In this document: positions 35,580 through 47,548 of the stretch, in pieces
Numbering within the stretch: the stretch's first letter is position 1
Layout of the letters: the number at the start of each line of letters is the position of its first letter
Notes under the pieces: generated by a model
Told to the model about the DNA's origin: nothing
Seen by the model: only the letters and a program-made list of their open reading frames with translations
Database searches by the model: none
From: Taxawa tesnikishii (nom. ined.)
Lineage: Eukaryota > Ascomycota > Dothideomycetes > Dothideales
DNA: 64,000 bases
Direction: 5' to 3'
Assembly: GCA_030247885.1 (NCBI GenBank)
Contig: JAPDRO010000024.1
Coordinates: 1-64,000 of the forward strand
Position numbers and translations under genes: made by a program

Positions 35580-35950
35580 GATGAGTATCAAGATGAGGAG
35601 GCGGTGGGCGGAAGGGAGTAAGACGAGGAAGAACAGTAGGCTTGGATTGATGGGGATAGACATGTCCTTGGCTACAATACTATTCAAATCGATGATCGAC
35701 CAATGTTCATCCGATGGGATTTTGAGTGGCTTTTTTGAGCGTGTAAATCATCTCGGCCAAAGATGCAAGGAACTCAACCAGCTTGGCGATCATTCCTAAT
35801 TGAGACACCGGTAGAGGCACGGAAATGTGTTACGCATCACACCACCCATCGTTTTGACTCACTATTACTCGTCAACTCGCTTCATAAAGGTGCTAGAACT
35901 TCCCTAACACCATCTGCCGTCTTGCACCACCTCTTGAAATCAATCCCGAG
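35580..35950. other. Intergenic region, tandem genes
   Basis: It holds the 3' region of the channel gene and the promoter of the kinase-like gene. No open frame of note and no recognised site. Confidence 0.5.
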
Positions 35951-37358
35951 ATGACCTCCTGCGATCTGACCACAGAAGTCGGGACTCTCGAATACCTGCG
36001 TGCAAAAGGATATCGGTGTACATCTGTGGAACGATTAAACGGAGGGTTCTCAGCATTCGTTTACAGAGCCAGCCTGACCCAATTGAATGGCTCAAAGCCA
36101 AGAAGCATCATCGTAAAACACGTCGAGGACTATGCGGCAAGAGTGCCGGCTTACAAGCTGAGTCCAGCACGTTTGGTATGTCAATGTTTAATGACCTACG
36201 TGCTCTTACGGAGGCATGTGTGAAGAACAACTTTGCTGGCTCCGAGAACACTCGTTTGTCGTGGCACTGGTGACCTGCAGAAAAGAGGGAAGGAAGGGTT
36301 AAAAGTCGCCAGTGTCAATCCCTCAGCGTACCCATTGGTGCCGTGTGGCCTTCTCTCGTCAAGATGCAGTGAAAATTTCGCTGATTCCATCGAAGGCTTA
36401 CGAACACGAAGCCCTTGCCACACTCCCACAACTCCTCGGACAAGACAGCACATCGCGCGTCTGCCTACCAACTGCGCTCCACTTCGACGCCCACACGCAC
36501 ACCGTCGTCATCGAAGACGTCGGCGCCCTGCCATCACTGAAGGAGTTTTTGTCCAAGGAAACTCCAACGTCCGTCTGTCAACAGATCGGCTCAGATCTCG
36601 GCCAGTTCCTCGCTCAGGTCCACCTGCTGTCCGCTACTCGTCCATCGGTACTGCGCAAGTTCGGAACAAACGAGGCGGCAAAACAGCTTTCCGCGCTCGT
36701 GTATTTTAACCAACTGCCCTCCGCCGCCGCCAAGTACGGTCACAGTGAGCCGTTCATTGCGGAAGCGGCGGCGGAGGGAGAGCGCGAGGTTTTGGAACCA
36801 GGTGAGGATGTCGTACTCACGCTTGGTGATTTTTGGACCGGAAATGTTCTCGTTCTTCCATCGTCGGCGGGCCGGGAGAGTGGAGTGGCACGATTGTTCG
36901 CATTGGACTTTGAGCTGTGCAAGCCCGGAACGGCGGCTTTTGACATCGGGCAGATGGCAGCGGAGATGTATTGTCTGGCCAAATTCAAGGACTGGGAGAA
37001 GGGGATGGCGCTGCTGGAGGGATTCTTGGGCACGTATAGGGATGCGATCTCGAATGCCGGTATGGATCAGGAAAGTGAAGGAGATGAGGAAGGATACGCC
37101 CGCAGGATTGGAGGAGATGTCGTAGCTGATATGAGCTCGAGCAGGCCAGCGAGACGGCTGGTCGACCCTGCCAAAGTCTCCATTCGAATCGGAGCCCACT
37201 TGGTTGTTATGGGTCCCATGGGTTGGGCTAAGACGGCGGGGGATTTGGGCGTACGAGAGCTGGCAGAGGAGGGAGTGGAGCTTATACGCACCGGATGGTC
37301 GAAAGACGTTGCTACCTTGAAGGATTCCATGGTCGGCACGCTGTATCTGCGAGCATGA
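35951..37358 (+). CDS. APH-fold phosphotransferase (aminoglycoside/methylthioribose-kinase-like)
   Basis: The start ATG at 35951 gives MTSCDLTTEVG. A 151-nt intron (36176-36326) joins two clean frames into 418 residues. Seen motifs: a glycine-rich loop region LNGGFSAFVYRA, the nucleotide-binding Lys in IIVKHVEDYAA, the hinge VVIEDVG, the catalytic loop LGDFWTGNVLV, and the metal-binding ALDFELCKPG. The catalytic loop has Leu-Gly-Asp in place of the usual His-Gly-Asp. The fold phosphorylates small molecules such as choline, methylthioribose or fructosamine. The substrate here cannot be told, and many fungal homologues are uncharacterised. The last 100 residues extend the usual APH domain with a helical region. 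The long intron is the least certain part. Confidence 0.8.
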
Positions 37359-38161
37359 AACTCGCGTCAGAAAGCTCGACAGTTACAAAAGTGGTGTTCC
37401 AGAACGGAGCTGCTCGCACATTTGCGTGGTTGTGGCTAAAGATCTTATGCGCATTCCCACATCTGGCGGAGCAACATCACGGTTCGAGAGTAGGGAGTTA
37501 GAAAACGCCCCTATCAGGCACTTGACCAACCTGTGATTGGGTGTGATTGGTCAGTGATGGTCGCTTGAGAACAACGGAAGCACTCTTGTGCAAGAACACC
37601 AACGAGTATGACTGATACTCGGACGCGGGTCAGACTATCTTGTTTCAAGCATCGTGGAAGGGTACGAAGGGTACGAAGGGGGTCGTGAGAGGTTGGTGTT
37701 CGTAAGCCTTGTAGAGACCACACTAGGGAAAGCGGTGAGCTGGTAATCATAGCATACGTACCACTCTGTTTCATAGATGTGTGATTGAAAACTAACGGCT
37801 TGAGTGAGGCCAAAGCAAGGCCATGATGGAGCTCAAGTGAGGCTGACTGCGGGCACCCTTCGCTTCCGACTATTGATGGAGGAAGGTAATATTTACACCA
37901 AATTATCCTTAGCACGAGCTTACCTTACTTTCTACACAGGCTCGCTTACGCACGAGCGTACCAAGCATTAGCGTAGATGCAATCGGCGCAGGTGACACGT
38001 GTTCAAAACGGGCCGCATGAATGTTACTCCCCATGAATCCCGGTTGTTCGTTTCTTCTATTCATCTACTCGAGGTCCTTTTCGCATTTTCTGCACTCTTA
38101 CATCATCAGTACCCTCAATATCCATTCCAAGAAACGCCCTCACGCAACAAGAGCGAAACGG
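37359..38161. other. Convergent intergenic region
   Basis: It lies between the 3' ends of the kinase-like gene and the tryptophan synthase gene. Small open frames on both strands lack codon structure or recognisable motifs. I see nothing to annotate except a likely shared terminator region. Confidence 0.5.
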
Positions 38162-40390
38162 CTAAAACCTCAAATCCCAACCAATTTGCGGACCCAACTT
38201 GGGCAGCTCATCTGCCACACTCTGCACGTCCTTATCACCGCGTCCGCTGACACAGATAACGACATCCTGATCCTTCCTCATGGTCTTGGCGAGCTCAATG
38301 GCGCCAAACACTGCGTGGGACGTTTCCAATGCCGGAATAATGCCCTCAAGCTGGCTCAGCAGCCTGAATCCGATGAAGGCCTCGGCGTCCGTAGCGGCGA
38401 TGAATTTCGCCCTGTCGCTGTCTTTCCAGGACGAGAGTTCGGGTCCGACACCGGGGTAATCCAGGCCGGCGGACACGGAGTGCGTGTCAGAGATTTGGCC
38501 GTGCTTGTTCTGCAGGATGTAGGTGCGCACGCCGTGGAGCACACCCTTTGTGCCACCGGAGAGGGTGGCGGAGTGCTTGTCCGTGTCGAGACCCTCACCG
38601 CCGGCTTCGACGCCGAGCAGCTTGACGGATGGGTCGTTGGAGAAGGGGTAGAACATTCCGACGGCGTTGGATCCGCCGCCTACGCACGCGACGACCGCAT
38701 CGGGGAGTTTGCCCCGCTTGGCTTGCATCTGTTCCTTTGTCTCGTTGCCGATGATGCTCTGGAACGTCCGCACGATGGTAGGGAAGGGGTGTGGGCCGAT
38801 GGCGGATCCGATGATGTAGTGTGTGGTGCTGAGATTGACGACCCAGGCACGCAGCGCCTCGTTGACAGCGTCGCGGAGAGTGCGTGAGCCGGCTTCGACG
38901 GCGATGACTTGCGCGCCGAGAAGCTTGATCCGGAAGACGTTCAGCGCTTGACGGCGCACGTCTTCAGCGCCCATGTAGATGGTGCACTTCATGTTGAACT
39001 TGGCGCAAACGGTCGCAGTCGCGACACCGTGCTGGCCTGCGCCGGTCTCGGCAATGATTTCCGTCTTGCCCAAGCGGCGCGCGATCAGCACTTGGCCCAG
39101 TGCGTTGTTGATCTTGTGCGAGCCTGTATGGTTCAAATCTTCACGTTTCAGCCAGATGTTGGCGCCGCCTGCGTGCTCCGTCAGGCGCTCTGCAAGATGC
39201 AAATGGCCCGGACGACCCATGTATGGGTAGTAAGAGCGGAACTCCTCCCAGAACTTGGGGTCGTTTGTCGCCGCGGTGAAGCCGTCCTCAAGCTCCCGGA
39301 GACAATCCATGAGCGACTCGGGAACGTATTGGCCACCGAACTCACCGAATCGAGCAGGAATGGCGGACGAGTCCATAGGGCCGTCCGTGTTCAAGGCATC
39401 CAGCTGGTCAGCCAGACCGGGTCCATCGGGCGTGTCCTCTTCCTTTACCACGCCGTCGACGTGCACGCCGTTAGGCTCCTTGGCAGCGTCCATAGTCTCA
39501 ACGATGCCAACCTCACGGGTTGTGCTGTCCTGCGTCACCCGCCTGCCGGTAATGTTGGCGCAGTATTCCTCCACTGCCTTTGCACCCTCACCGGCCGGCG
39601 CTTGATCCAGGGTCGTGATGATCTGACTGCCGATGACCACGCCCTCGGAAATGCTTCCAACACTTAGGAAGTGATCTCTCGTGCTGACACCGAATCCGAC
39701 CGCAGCAGGCACATTGCCCGACTCCTTGTGTACCCTGTCGACCAGTTCCGGAAGCGCTGCGTTCAGCGTGCCCGTCGCTCCCGTCACACCCATCCTCGAC
39801 ACAACGTAGATGAAGGAGTCGGCAATCTTGCACAGTAGCTTCATACGCTTCTCCGACGTCGCAGGCGCGATGAGCGGAACATACGACAACCCGGCCTTCT
39901 TGCAGTGGTTCCTGAACCTCACAGCCTCCTCCGGCGGCAGATCCACCATGATGAATCCATTGATGCCCGCCTCCTTGGAGTCCTGCAGCATCTTCTCCTC
40001 GCCATAGCTCAGTAGCGGGTTGTAGTATCCCATCAGCAGCACCGGCGCCCGCAGGCCCTTTTACGCGCATCCCGCACCATCTGCAGACAGTCTGTGATGT
40101 TGACGCCATTCTCCAGCGCCTTAGTGTTCGCTTTTTGGATGGTTGGGCCATCGGCAATGGGGTCTGTGAAGGGCATACCCAACTCGATGATGTCGGCGCC
40201 ACCAGCCTGCATGCCGAGCATGATGTCTGGTGTCTCTTGGGCAGTAGGGAAACCGGCGGTGACATATGTTACGAGAGCGGGCTGATTGACCCATCAGCAA
40301 CTGAGTGGTACGACCTGCGGATCGCAGCATGTTTGAACATACCCTGTCCTCCTTCTTGCACTGGGCAAAAGTTCTCTTAATGCCCTCCAT
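38162..40390 (-). CDS. TRP5: Bifunctional tryptophan synthase (alpha-beta fusion)
   Basis: Two exons (intron 40282-40342) give about 722 residues, the normal fungal length. The N-terminal alpha domain ([41 protein letters not shown]) cleaves indole-3-glycerol phosphate. A linker leads to the beta domain ([28 protein letters not shown] with the pyridoxal-phosphate lysine, [29 protein letters not shown]), which condenses indole with serine. The product is cytosolic and completes tryptophan synthesis. One base appears missing in the run at 40059-40062; adding it joins VRDARK to [14 protein letters not shown] exactly. An essential biosynthetic gene broken only at a homopolymer points to an assembly error. 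Two Gcn4/Cpc1-type sites lie upstream. Confidence 0.97.
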
Positions 40391-41500
40391 GGTGGGCTTA
40401 GGTATGGGTGGAGAGCGGCGACGGTGAGGGAAAAGGGTTGTGGTTGTCTGCCTGGTTCAACTGAGGTGTTGTACAAGTACAGTAGTATATATATCCCTCT
40501 GGTATGGACGTATGTAGTGAGTCAATTGGAGTGATAGAGAAAGTGAGTCAGTCACACGGAGAAATAGTGAGTGAGAGTTGAATGACTTTCAAGAGCCGCA
40601 ACGTTTGCCCCTCCCCGAAGCCGCAACGCAGGGTCCACGAATGACACAAGTTCTGGCCCGAGCCTTTTTTGCTCCTTGTACAGTGTACGAGTTGAAACCA
40701 AACAACATCATATATGGTCACGTATTGTGTATTGTATGCTCACCATATACTGCGGTACTGCTTGTTGACAGGAAGGTTGTCCGGTTTGATGACCAGTTCC
40801 ATACAGCACAACACCGCGTTGAGTGTATGCACCGGAAGCACAACATGCAGGAACAGAAGCAGGGCATCACTCCCGCTCCACGCATGTACGCACTGCAGGT
40901 GAAATACGGTCGTGGGTCGTAACAATGATTCATTTGCGCATGATCCTTGAGCCGTGTGTGTGTTCCTATCAGCACAATAGGCGTTTCATATTTCGCTATC
41001 ACTCTTCGCCCTCGCTAGCCTCACCGTCTCAGTTATATTTCGCCTCTCTAACCTCTCGCTTCTCTCCTTCGTCTACGGGATTGGGATAGTACGAAGGAGA
41101 TCCTCGACTATACGCCGCGACGATGCAGTTGCCGTCCGGAAGCCGGTCGACGTCTCTACACGCCCATCAACCGTACTGGCCTTGAGCCAATTGTCGAGGG
41201 GCGCTGGATGTGACTGCACGCCAGAATCGTGCTCGTCGTTTCAACAAGAAAGGGGTGAACCGATCGAAGGGTGCGATGAACTTCAACGCCACAAATATAC
41301 CAGAGGAAGAAGGCCACAATGGTCACTCCACCCTTGGCAAGACTACAAGCGTAAGCGATGCAGTTCAGTGCCCTACGGTATACAAGGTGGTTCTCTATGT
41401 CAGGGACTCTCTGGGCGACGCTCGACATGAACTTATAAACCTTATCTCCGGTCGATTATAGCTTGCTTATGATGGTGCTCTCATCACTTGATCCCAAGCA
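40391..41500. other. Intergenic region upstream of tryptophan synthase
   Basis: The first 170 bases are the TRP5 promoter. The remaining kilobase, up to the 3' end of the membrane-protein gene, holds only short frames with no conserved motif on either strand. A transcript could exist here but nothing in the sequence supports one. Confidence 0.5.
40518..40550. promoter_or_regulatory. Two Gcn4/Cpc1-type binding sites upstream of tryptophan synthase
   Basis: TGAGTCA occurs at 40518-40524 and 40544-40550, 128 and 154 bases upstream of the tryptophan synthase ATG. It is the reverse complement of the bZIP site TGACTCA bound by Gcn4 in yeast and CPC1 or CpcA in filamentous fungi. Paired perfect sites at this distance fit general amino-acid control of the gene. 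Confidence 0.75.
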
Positions 41501-43001
41501 CTAATGGAGGCCGGCTTTGCCCTTCTCGGGGTCAGGATCACCGTACCCTCGCTTAGGGGCAGGATTCCGTCCCTCGGTGGTCTTTTTGAAAGCTTCACGT
41601 CTGAAAATTTCCACTCGAAATTCTTCCCTGCCCTCAATCAGACTCTTTTTCTCTTGGTAGTCGGAGTTCCAAGCTCCACTTGACGGGCGTTCGTGAGGGA
41701 AGAAGTCCCACGTTACTAGACTAGACTCCTCATGATGGGTCAGTCTAAGCCATGCGTAAAGATCTTGACGTCTCTGCGGTTTCTCCTTCAAGTCACTGGG
41801 GCGTCCAAAATCCCAGCCTGACCTGTTGTTCGCGGGAGCGTCGGAAGCTCCGGGCCACTCGAGTTCGAGCTCCCAGTCTTTGTCATTGTTCTTTTCGAAG
41901 TCGACGTCTTTGGGCCATTCGAATACTGTTGCTCTCAAGTGTGAACCAATCCAACAAGTGTAAGGTAGCGCTTCCGCCAAGGGATCATCGTATTCCTTCT
42001 TTCGCTCATGCCATCGGCGCCAGAGCTTCGAATCATCACAACCAAACTTGTAGGTGATGAGTACGGTAGGAATCACAATTAACGCAACGGTGTACATCTG
42101 AACTGCAAGAGTGGACATGCCTATGGCAATGATGTGGACTGCAAAAGCGAGCCAGCCAATCCATCTGAACCTATTCTCATCATCAGCATGATAGGGGAGA
42201 CATTGTATCGATCCGAAGGGCCTACAGTTGATATAACCAGTCTGGCTCTGGCTCCACATTCCGTACAAAGACATCCCTGATCAGCGGCTCGGGTATGTAC
42301 ATGGTAACAACTTTGGCATCAGACATCACAACCAACGTCTTGGCTAACTGGAATTCTTGCTTCCTCCATGGTTGGCCTTTGGCGTTCTTGTCCTTGTTGG
42401 GCTTCTTTGCGCCCTTCGATCTGCCTTTCTCGTTGTACAGTTTGAGTGCATGGAGGTATGTTCCAGGGAGGGGTTCGTTGATGTTCTCTTTGACAGCGCT
42501 GTCAACGGCGGCGCGGTTCGCATCCAGGACGTAGGTCCGAACTACGATTGAAACAATCATAGCTATGGCGTTAGCGAAGCCGTACCAATCTCTGGACATG
42601 ACCGCCATCGCCACGAGGAATCCCATGAAGGCGAAAGAGAGAGCAGCAGAGAAGAGACGGTAGTGCCACCACGTGCGACCGTCCTTTACGTATTCCCAAT
42701 ATACAACGCTGCGAACATTTTGGAAATCCTGAACGAGCGTCCATCTTGTGAGCCAGGAAGAGAGTTCCGGAGTGTACATGCCACCACTGACATTGTACAG
42801 GTGAAAAGATGGCATTCTGTCCTTGATCTGATCTCCAGCGATGACATAAGCACCGAGTAAAGGTAGATATTCCAGCCATCGGCTCGCAACCAAGCGACCG
42901 ATACACGTATCGACTTCTTCGGCACCCAGTAGAGTTACCAGACCAAGCGCATCGATACGGAAAGGTGCCCACGTATTGAGGACGAGCCAGGGATAGCGCA
43001 T
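41501..43001 (-). CDS. Multi-pass membrane protein of unknown function
   Basis: Two exons (intron 42171-42237) give 477 residues from the ATG at 43001 (MRYPWLVLNTWAPF). An upstream in-frame ATG at 43154 would add a 51-residue Arg-rich segment and seems less likely. Membrane helices are visible in AALSFAFMGFLVAMAVM, FANAIAMIVSIVVRTYVL, and, after the intron, IGWLAFAVHIIAIGMSTLAV and MYTVALIVIPTVL. Between the pairs is a Lys-rich loop (KGAKKPNKDKNAKG), and the C-terminus is a charged soluble tail. The exon junction (EPEPDW-FRWIGW) preserves the frame. I do not recognise the family; it looks like a conserved ascomycete hypothetical protein. Confidence 0.75.
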
Positions 43002-43879
43002 TGCGCGGGACGGGATATTGCGGGCAAGACAGCTGATTCGGGTAAGACGCAGTCGGCAAGCTGTTATGATACCGGGTCGGTGAGGTTGAGACAACCGCTG
43101 AGCGCAAACCACAATAGGATGGTGGTCCGCCTTGCGCGAGGCGCTGTCGTGCATTGAAAGAAGCCAGTTGCTGTGGCTCTGCAGAGGCCGCCTCGCAGCC
43201 TTGTTGCGGATCGGCCAGCCACGTTTGCCGCACGGCTGGCCTGATCCTCCCTCCGGCTAGAGCCGCAGCACTCGTGCACTTGACAGCCTCGCGCCATACT
43301 ATTGTGTCAGACTACTGTATCGGTCTTGCAAGAGACGCGTGCTAGAAGACACGCCGGCCCTTTGTGTGCATGTACATGTATATAAGCAGACGCATCTCAT
43401 CGTCGTCTTGGATGAGCCGGATAAGCTTATCTCATGCACCAAACCCTGGGAACGGGCAAAGTCACCGTGCCGAGTGGAAATACAGAGCCCGAGTTCCCCC
43501 AGTGGACAGATTAGTCTCGTCGCTTACAATCAACACCGTACAAGACTGGCTGTGCATGAAGAAGAATTGACCAAGTCCCACACCTCGAGTTTGACTCAGC
43601 GACGAGCATACTCGTCTATTCCTTATCTGGCATGAATGAGATGAGATAAGATGCGGGACTGATGACTACTGCCGATGTTTACTCGGTGGCGTCATTCGCA
43701 CTTTTGCGCAGACGTGCATTACCAATATGCCGTTGCTTAACAATCACTCAATTGGAGAATGGGCAAATATATAAATACTGGCGAGCACTGCAACTGCGCC
43801 TCCTCCGTCTCTCACATCCCCTTTTCTCATAACCCATTGGAGCCTCATTGCCTTCTCGATCTATATTCATACTACAGCA
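43002..43879. other. Divergent intergenic region
   Basis: It lies between the starts of the membrane-protein gene and the flavin oxidoreductase gene and should contain both promoters. Short frames on both strands show no conserved features. Confidence 0.5.
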
Positions 43880-44994
43880 ATGGCATCCAACAGCAAGCTC
43901 TTCCAGCCCCTCCAGGTTGGCCGCTCGCAACTCTCCAACCGCCTGATCATGGCCCCATTGACCCGTTTTCGCGCTTCGGATGACCACGTTCAACTTCCCT
44001 TCGTCAAGGACTACTACGCCCAACGCTCTTGCGTCCCCGGCACCCTCCTTATCACCGAAGCCACCTTCATCTCCCCTCGCGCATCCGGCTACCCGAACGT
44101 GCCAGGCATCTTCAACGACGCGCAGATAAAGGCGTGGAAAGAGATTGTGGATTCCGTACACAGCAAGGGCGGCTTCATCTACCTGCAACTGTGGGCCCTG
44201 GGTCGTGCCGCGCGTCCAGACACCCTCAAGGAGGAGTTTGGCCTAGACGTCGTGTCGAGCTCCGACCGCGCCATGAGCGACAACTCCCCCACCCCCGTCC
44301 CTTGACTGAGGATGAGATCCAGCACTTAATCCAGGACTACGCATCCGCGGCTAAAAATGCAGTCGAGGGTGCTGGTTTCGATGGTGTCGAGATCCACGGC
44401 GCGAACGGCTACCTCATCGACCAGTTCACGCAAGACGTCTGCAATATCCGCACAGACCGCTGGGGTGGCAGCATCGAGAACCGCTCGCGGTTCGCATTGG
44501 AAGTGACCAAGGCCGTCGTCGACGCCGTCGGCGCCGACAGGACCGGTATCCGTCTGTCCCCATGGAGTACGTTCCAAGGCATGAAGATGGAGGACCCGGT
44601 TCCCCAGTTCACCCACCTTATCAAGGGCCTGAAGGAGTTCAAACTCGCATACCTGCACCTGGTCGAGTCCCGCATCACCGGCAGCGCCGACATCGAGTCC
44701 ACTGAGAAGATCGACTTCGCGGTCGATACGTGGGGCAACACCTCGCCTATCTTCATCGCCGGTGGATTCAAGCCTGCCAGTGCGGTCCGCGCCGTCGATG
44801 AGGAGTACACGGACAAGGACATCGCCATAGTCTTCGGTCGCTATTTCATCAGCACCCCGGATCTGGTCTATAGAATCCGCGAGGGCATTGATCTGGTGCC
44901 GTATGACAGGGACACGTTCTATGTGCCCAAGTCTGAGAAGGGATATATCGATTACCCCTTCTCTGAGCAATTTCAGAAGGAGTCGAAGCTGTAG
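43880..44994 (+). CDS. NADH:flavin oxidoreductase, Old Yellow Enzyme family
   Basis: The uninterrupted gene gives about 371 residues, the normal family length. The TIM-barrel signatures are SNRLIMAPLTRFRA near the N-terminus, FIYLQLWALGR, the substrate-binding EIHGANGYLIDQF (His and Asn of the active site), GGSIENRSRF, and the C-terminal FMN phosphate-binding segments IFIAGGF and VFGRYFIS. These cytosolic FMN enzymes reduce activated C=C bonds of enals, enones or nitro-olefins with NAD(P)H; some act in alkaloid pathways, but no such cluster is seen here. The frame changes at 44299-44301, where one missing C restores PTPVPLTEDEIQ. No intron is needed. Confidence 0.92.
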
Positions 44995-45222
44995 AAGAAC
45001 AGGAATGGTTTGCTGCGCTGCTGCACTAGACGCTAGAGAGCCAGACGATTAGATGTATATACCCCCCGATGCAATGAACAAAGGAACATTTCCCTGAAAT
45101 CTATACGCAGATTCCGAGCCTTGTCTTCTCTACAATGTGCTGTGCCCGACAAACCTTTTCCAATATCCGCACATCTCATCTGAGTCCCAGAAACACCTGA
45201 CGAACAACATGTCCACGGCTCA

Positions 45223-46692
45223 CTACCTCTTCTCCCAAACCTTCCTCCCCGCAACCCACGTCTGCAGCACCTCACCCTCATCGTTCAACACGACAAAATC
45301 CGCCCTCCGCCCACTTTCCAACTTCCCCTCGTCCGATCCCCCATCAGATCCGCCACGTTCTCCGTCACGCACTGCACCGCCTGCGCCACATCGCAGCCGG
45401 TCCAGCGCATCAGATTCTGGACGCACTCCTGCAGACTCGCGCAACCGCCGACCAGCGTGTCGGTGCCATCGATGACGACCCTGGAGCCGATCTTGCGCTG
45501 CTGGTGCGGGATCTGCGCGTGGCCGGGGTAGACGCCATCGGGGAGGCCGGCGAGCTCGATGCTGTCGGTGATCAGGACGCACTTGTGCGGGTTGGCCTTA
45601 TAGAGCATGGAGGCGACGGAAGGGTGCAGGTGGTGGCCGTCGGCGATGATGCTGTAGTAGGGACTCTGGACTTCCGGATCCGTCGTGCGTGCGCTGACTA
45701 GGCCGGCGAGCCCGGGGTCGCGGTGGTGTAGGGGGCCATGGCGTTGAGGGTGTGGGTTAGTGCGGTTGCGCCCGCGCGCACGGCTGATAGGCCCTGGGCG
45801 TAACTTGCGGTGCTGTGGCCCAGGGAGACTTTGATGCCTTTGCTGGTCAAGCCTTTGACGAGTTCTGTCGATGCTTCGAGCTCGGGTGCTAAGGTTACGA
45901 GCTTGAGGATCTTTGAGGATGAAGCTGTGGGCCCGTAGACATGGGTTGGGGAAGTGGTGGCTGGAGCGAATAGATCTGAGTTGTGAGCGCCTTTCTTGGT
46001 CGGATGGAGGTAGGGTCCTCGGCGTGGGCGCCCAGGAGGGTGGCGCCGTCTTCGATTTCGCGTGGGTTTAGGGAGGGAAGAATCTGCAAGGCAAGGTTAA
46101 TGTTGTGTACCTCCGCAACGTGTGGCTTCCATATCCCTGAAAGGACTCCCTCTATCCTTTTTTGCATCTTGCATATGGACCGCTTTTCGTGTTGATTCGT
46201 AGAGGTAGCGCGACAAACAGTGGATATTGAGGAACAGTCATGCTTGATATGTCCTTGGCAATGTTGGGTTGGGTTTGGTAAAGACAGAAAAGAGCACGAG
46301 CACGTTGGTTTGGCAAGAGAAAACAGGGTGACGGAGATGCAATACGGAAGTCTATCTACCTTTTTGAAGTCGTCTCCGGAGACAGTAGGAATAGTGGCAT
46401 AGAAACCCGTGACACCTTGGGTGACGAGGTATTTTGAAACCTTGTCAATCTCTGCCTGGTATTGCTGGTCGTTCTCAAAGTGGGTGAAATGGAAGCCCAG
46501 CAAGCCATTGGTCTGCAGCTCCAGAAAGCCCGGAGCGATGATGGCCTCTTCGAGATCCACTGCCTCGCCGCCAATATACCCAGTACGGTATAGGATCTCG
46601 CCAGTGTCGTCGGACACAACGAATTGATCCTCGACGAGGGTTCCGCCTCTTGCCAGGCGGCAGTTCATGAAAGTGGTGAACCAGCCCGACAT
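45223..46692 (-). CDS. N-acetylglucosamine-6-phosphate deacetylase
   Basis: Two exons with a rather long intron (46084-46359) give about 398 residues. Seen in order: APGFLELQTNGLLGFHF (the amidohydrolase metal-site region, with QTNG where HxH often stands), GAHAEGPYLHPTKKGAH, SLGHSTASY, THTLNAM, IADGHHLHP, ITDSIEL with the catalytic Asp, and a C-terminal beta strand ADFVVLND. The enzyme removes acetate from GlcNAc-6-phosphate in amino-sugar catabolism. Three single missing bases, each in a run (45338-45342, 45731-45735 and about 46017), restore the family sequence. The neighbouring oxidoreductase gene is convergent. No other GlcNAc catabolic gene is visible in the window. Confidence 0.9.
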
Positions 46693-47548
46693 GGCGTTGG
46701 AGAGCGCGAGTGAAGGGTTAAGCGAGACGGTGTGGGCAGGCGGAGTGAATCGAATCCTATGAACAACGGATAGAGCGCCAGGCTGGGTGTGATGGTGATT
46801 GGTGATGCTCTTCTGAACGCTACACGAGTAGGGTTTGGCAGCTACTCAGCAATCGACTGATGGCGGCAGATGGCCTCTAACGGTGGATCACTGGATCACT
46901 GGATCACCCCCACCCCACGCCCAGTTCGGTCAACTTGCCGAGCTGCCTGACCATTTTGGGATCGGGACTCTGCGTGTGTTGTTCTCTTTCCAGACGGTAA
47001 TCAAGCCCGGCCAGCATGCCTGTCTTAATAAGGATGGGCCGGCCCAGTTGTCAGAACGGGAGGCTGGCGGTCGCGCACTGCGGCCGTGTCCGATTGCATC
47101 GGGCATGGCAAAGACGCGTGGCTGCCCGCAAGCCGACTCTGTGATAAGTTTGGCGGTAGATAATGGTAGCTTCGCTCGCTTTGTCCAAGAATGTACAATG
47201 ACGCAATGGCAACGGCTTGGCGCGATGCAAGCTGGGCTGGGTCACGCTGGTGGGTTTGCGGTTTGCCTGTCCCTGCCGGGTGGAGGTACATGTAACCTGC
47301 TGCTGCTGCTGCTGCTGCTGCTGCAAGTGCCACACTGCAGACGCATACGCATTCGCCATACGTCTTCCCTGTTTTGCGACTGCTGCGGCACCGTCCGTAC
47401 ATCCTTCGATCTGAGTATATCTCCTCCTCCGCCAGCTGTCGCATTGGCCGCCAGCAACCACGACTTCCTCCCCCCCCCCCCCCCCCATTCTTCTCCTCCA
47501 CACCCCTCCTCTCCTCTCTGCTGCTGCTGGATCCGTGCATAGAACACC
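46693..47548. other. Divergent intergenic region with simple repeats
   Basis: It should hold the promoters of the deacetylase and SMP/C2 genes. It contains GGATCACT three times in tandem (46885-46907), a (CTG)9 microsatellite (47297-47324), and a run of 17 C at 47470-47486 within a CT-rich stretch just upstream of the start of the SMP/C2 gene. CT-rich tracts before the start are usual in filamentous fungi. Open frames in this region are made by the repeats. Confidence 0.6.

Noticed and set aside
41156-41461. Possible small genes on both strands between tryptophan synthase and the membrane-protein gene
   Set aside because: No conserved motif, signal peptide or splice context, and the frames overlap on opposite strands.
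43880-46692. A secondary-metabolite cluster around the flavin oxidoreductase
   Set aside because: No polyketide or peptide synthase, terpene cyclase, P450 or cluster regulator lies nearby; neighbours are catabolic and housekeeping genes.
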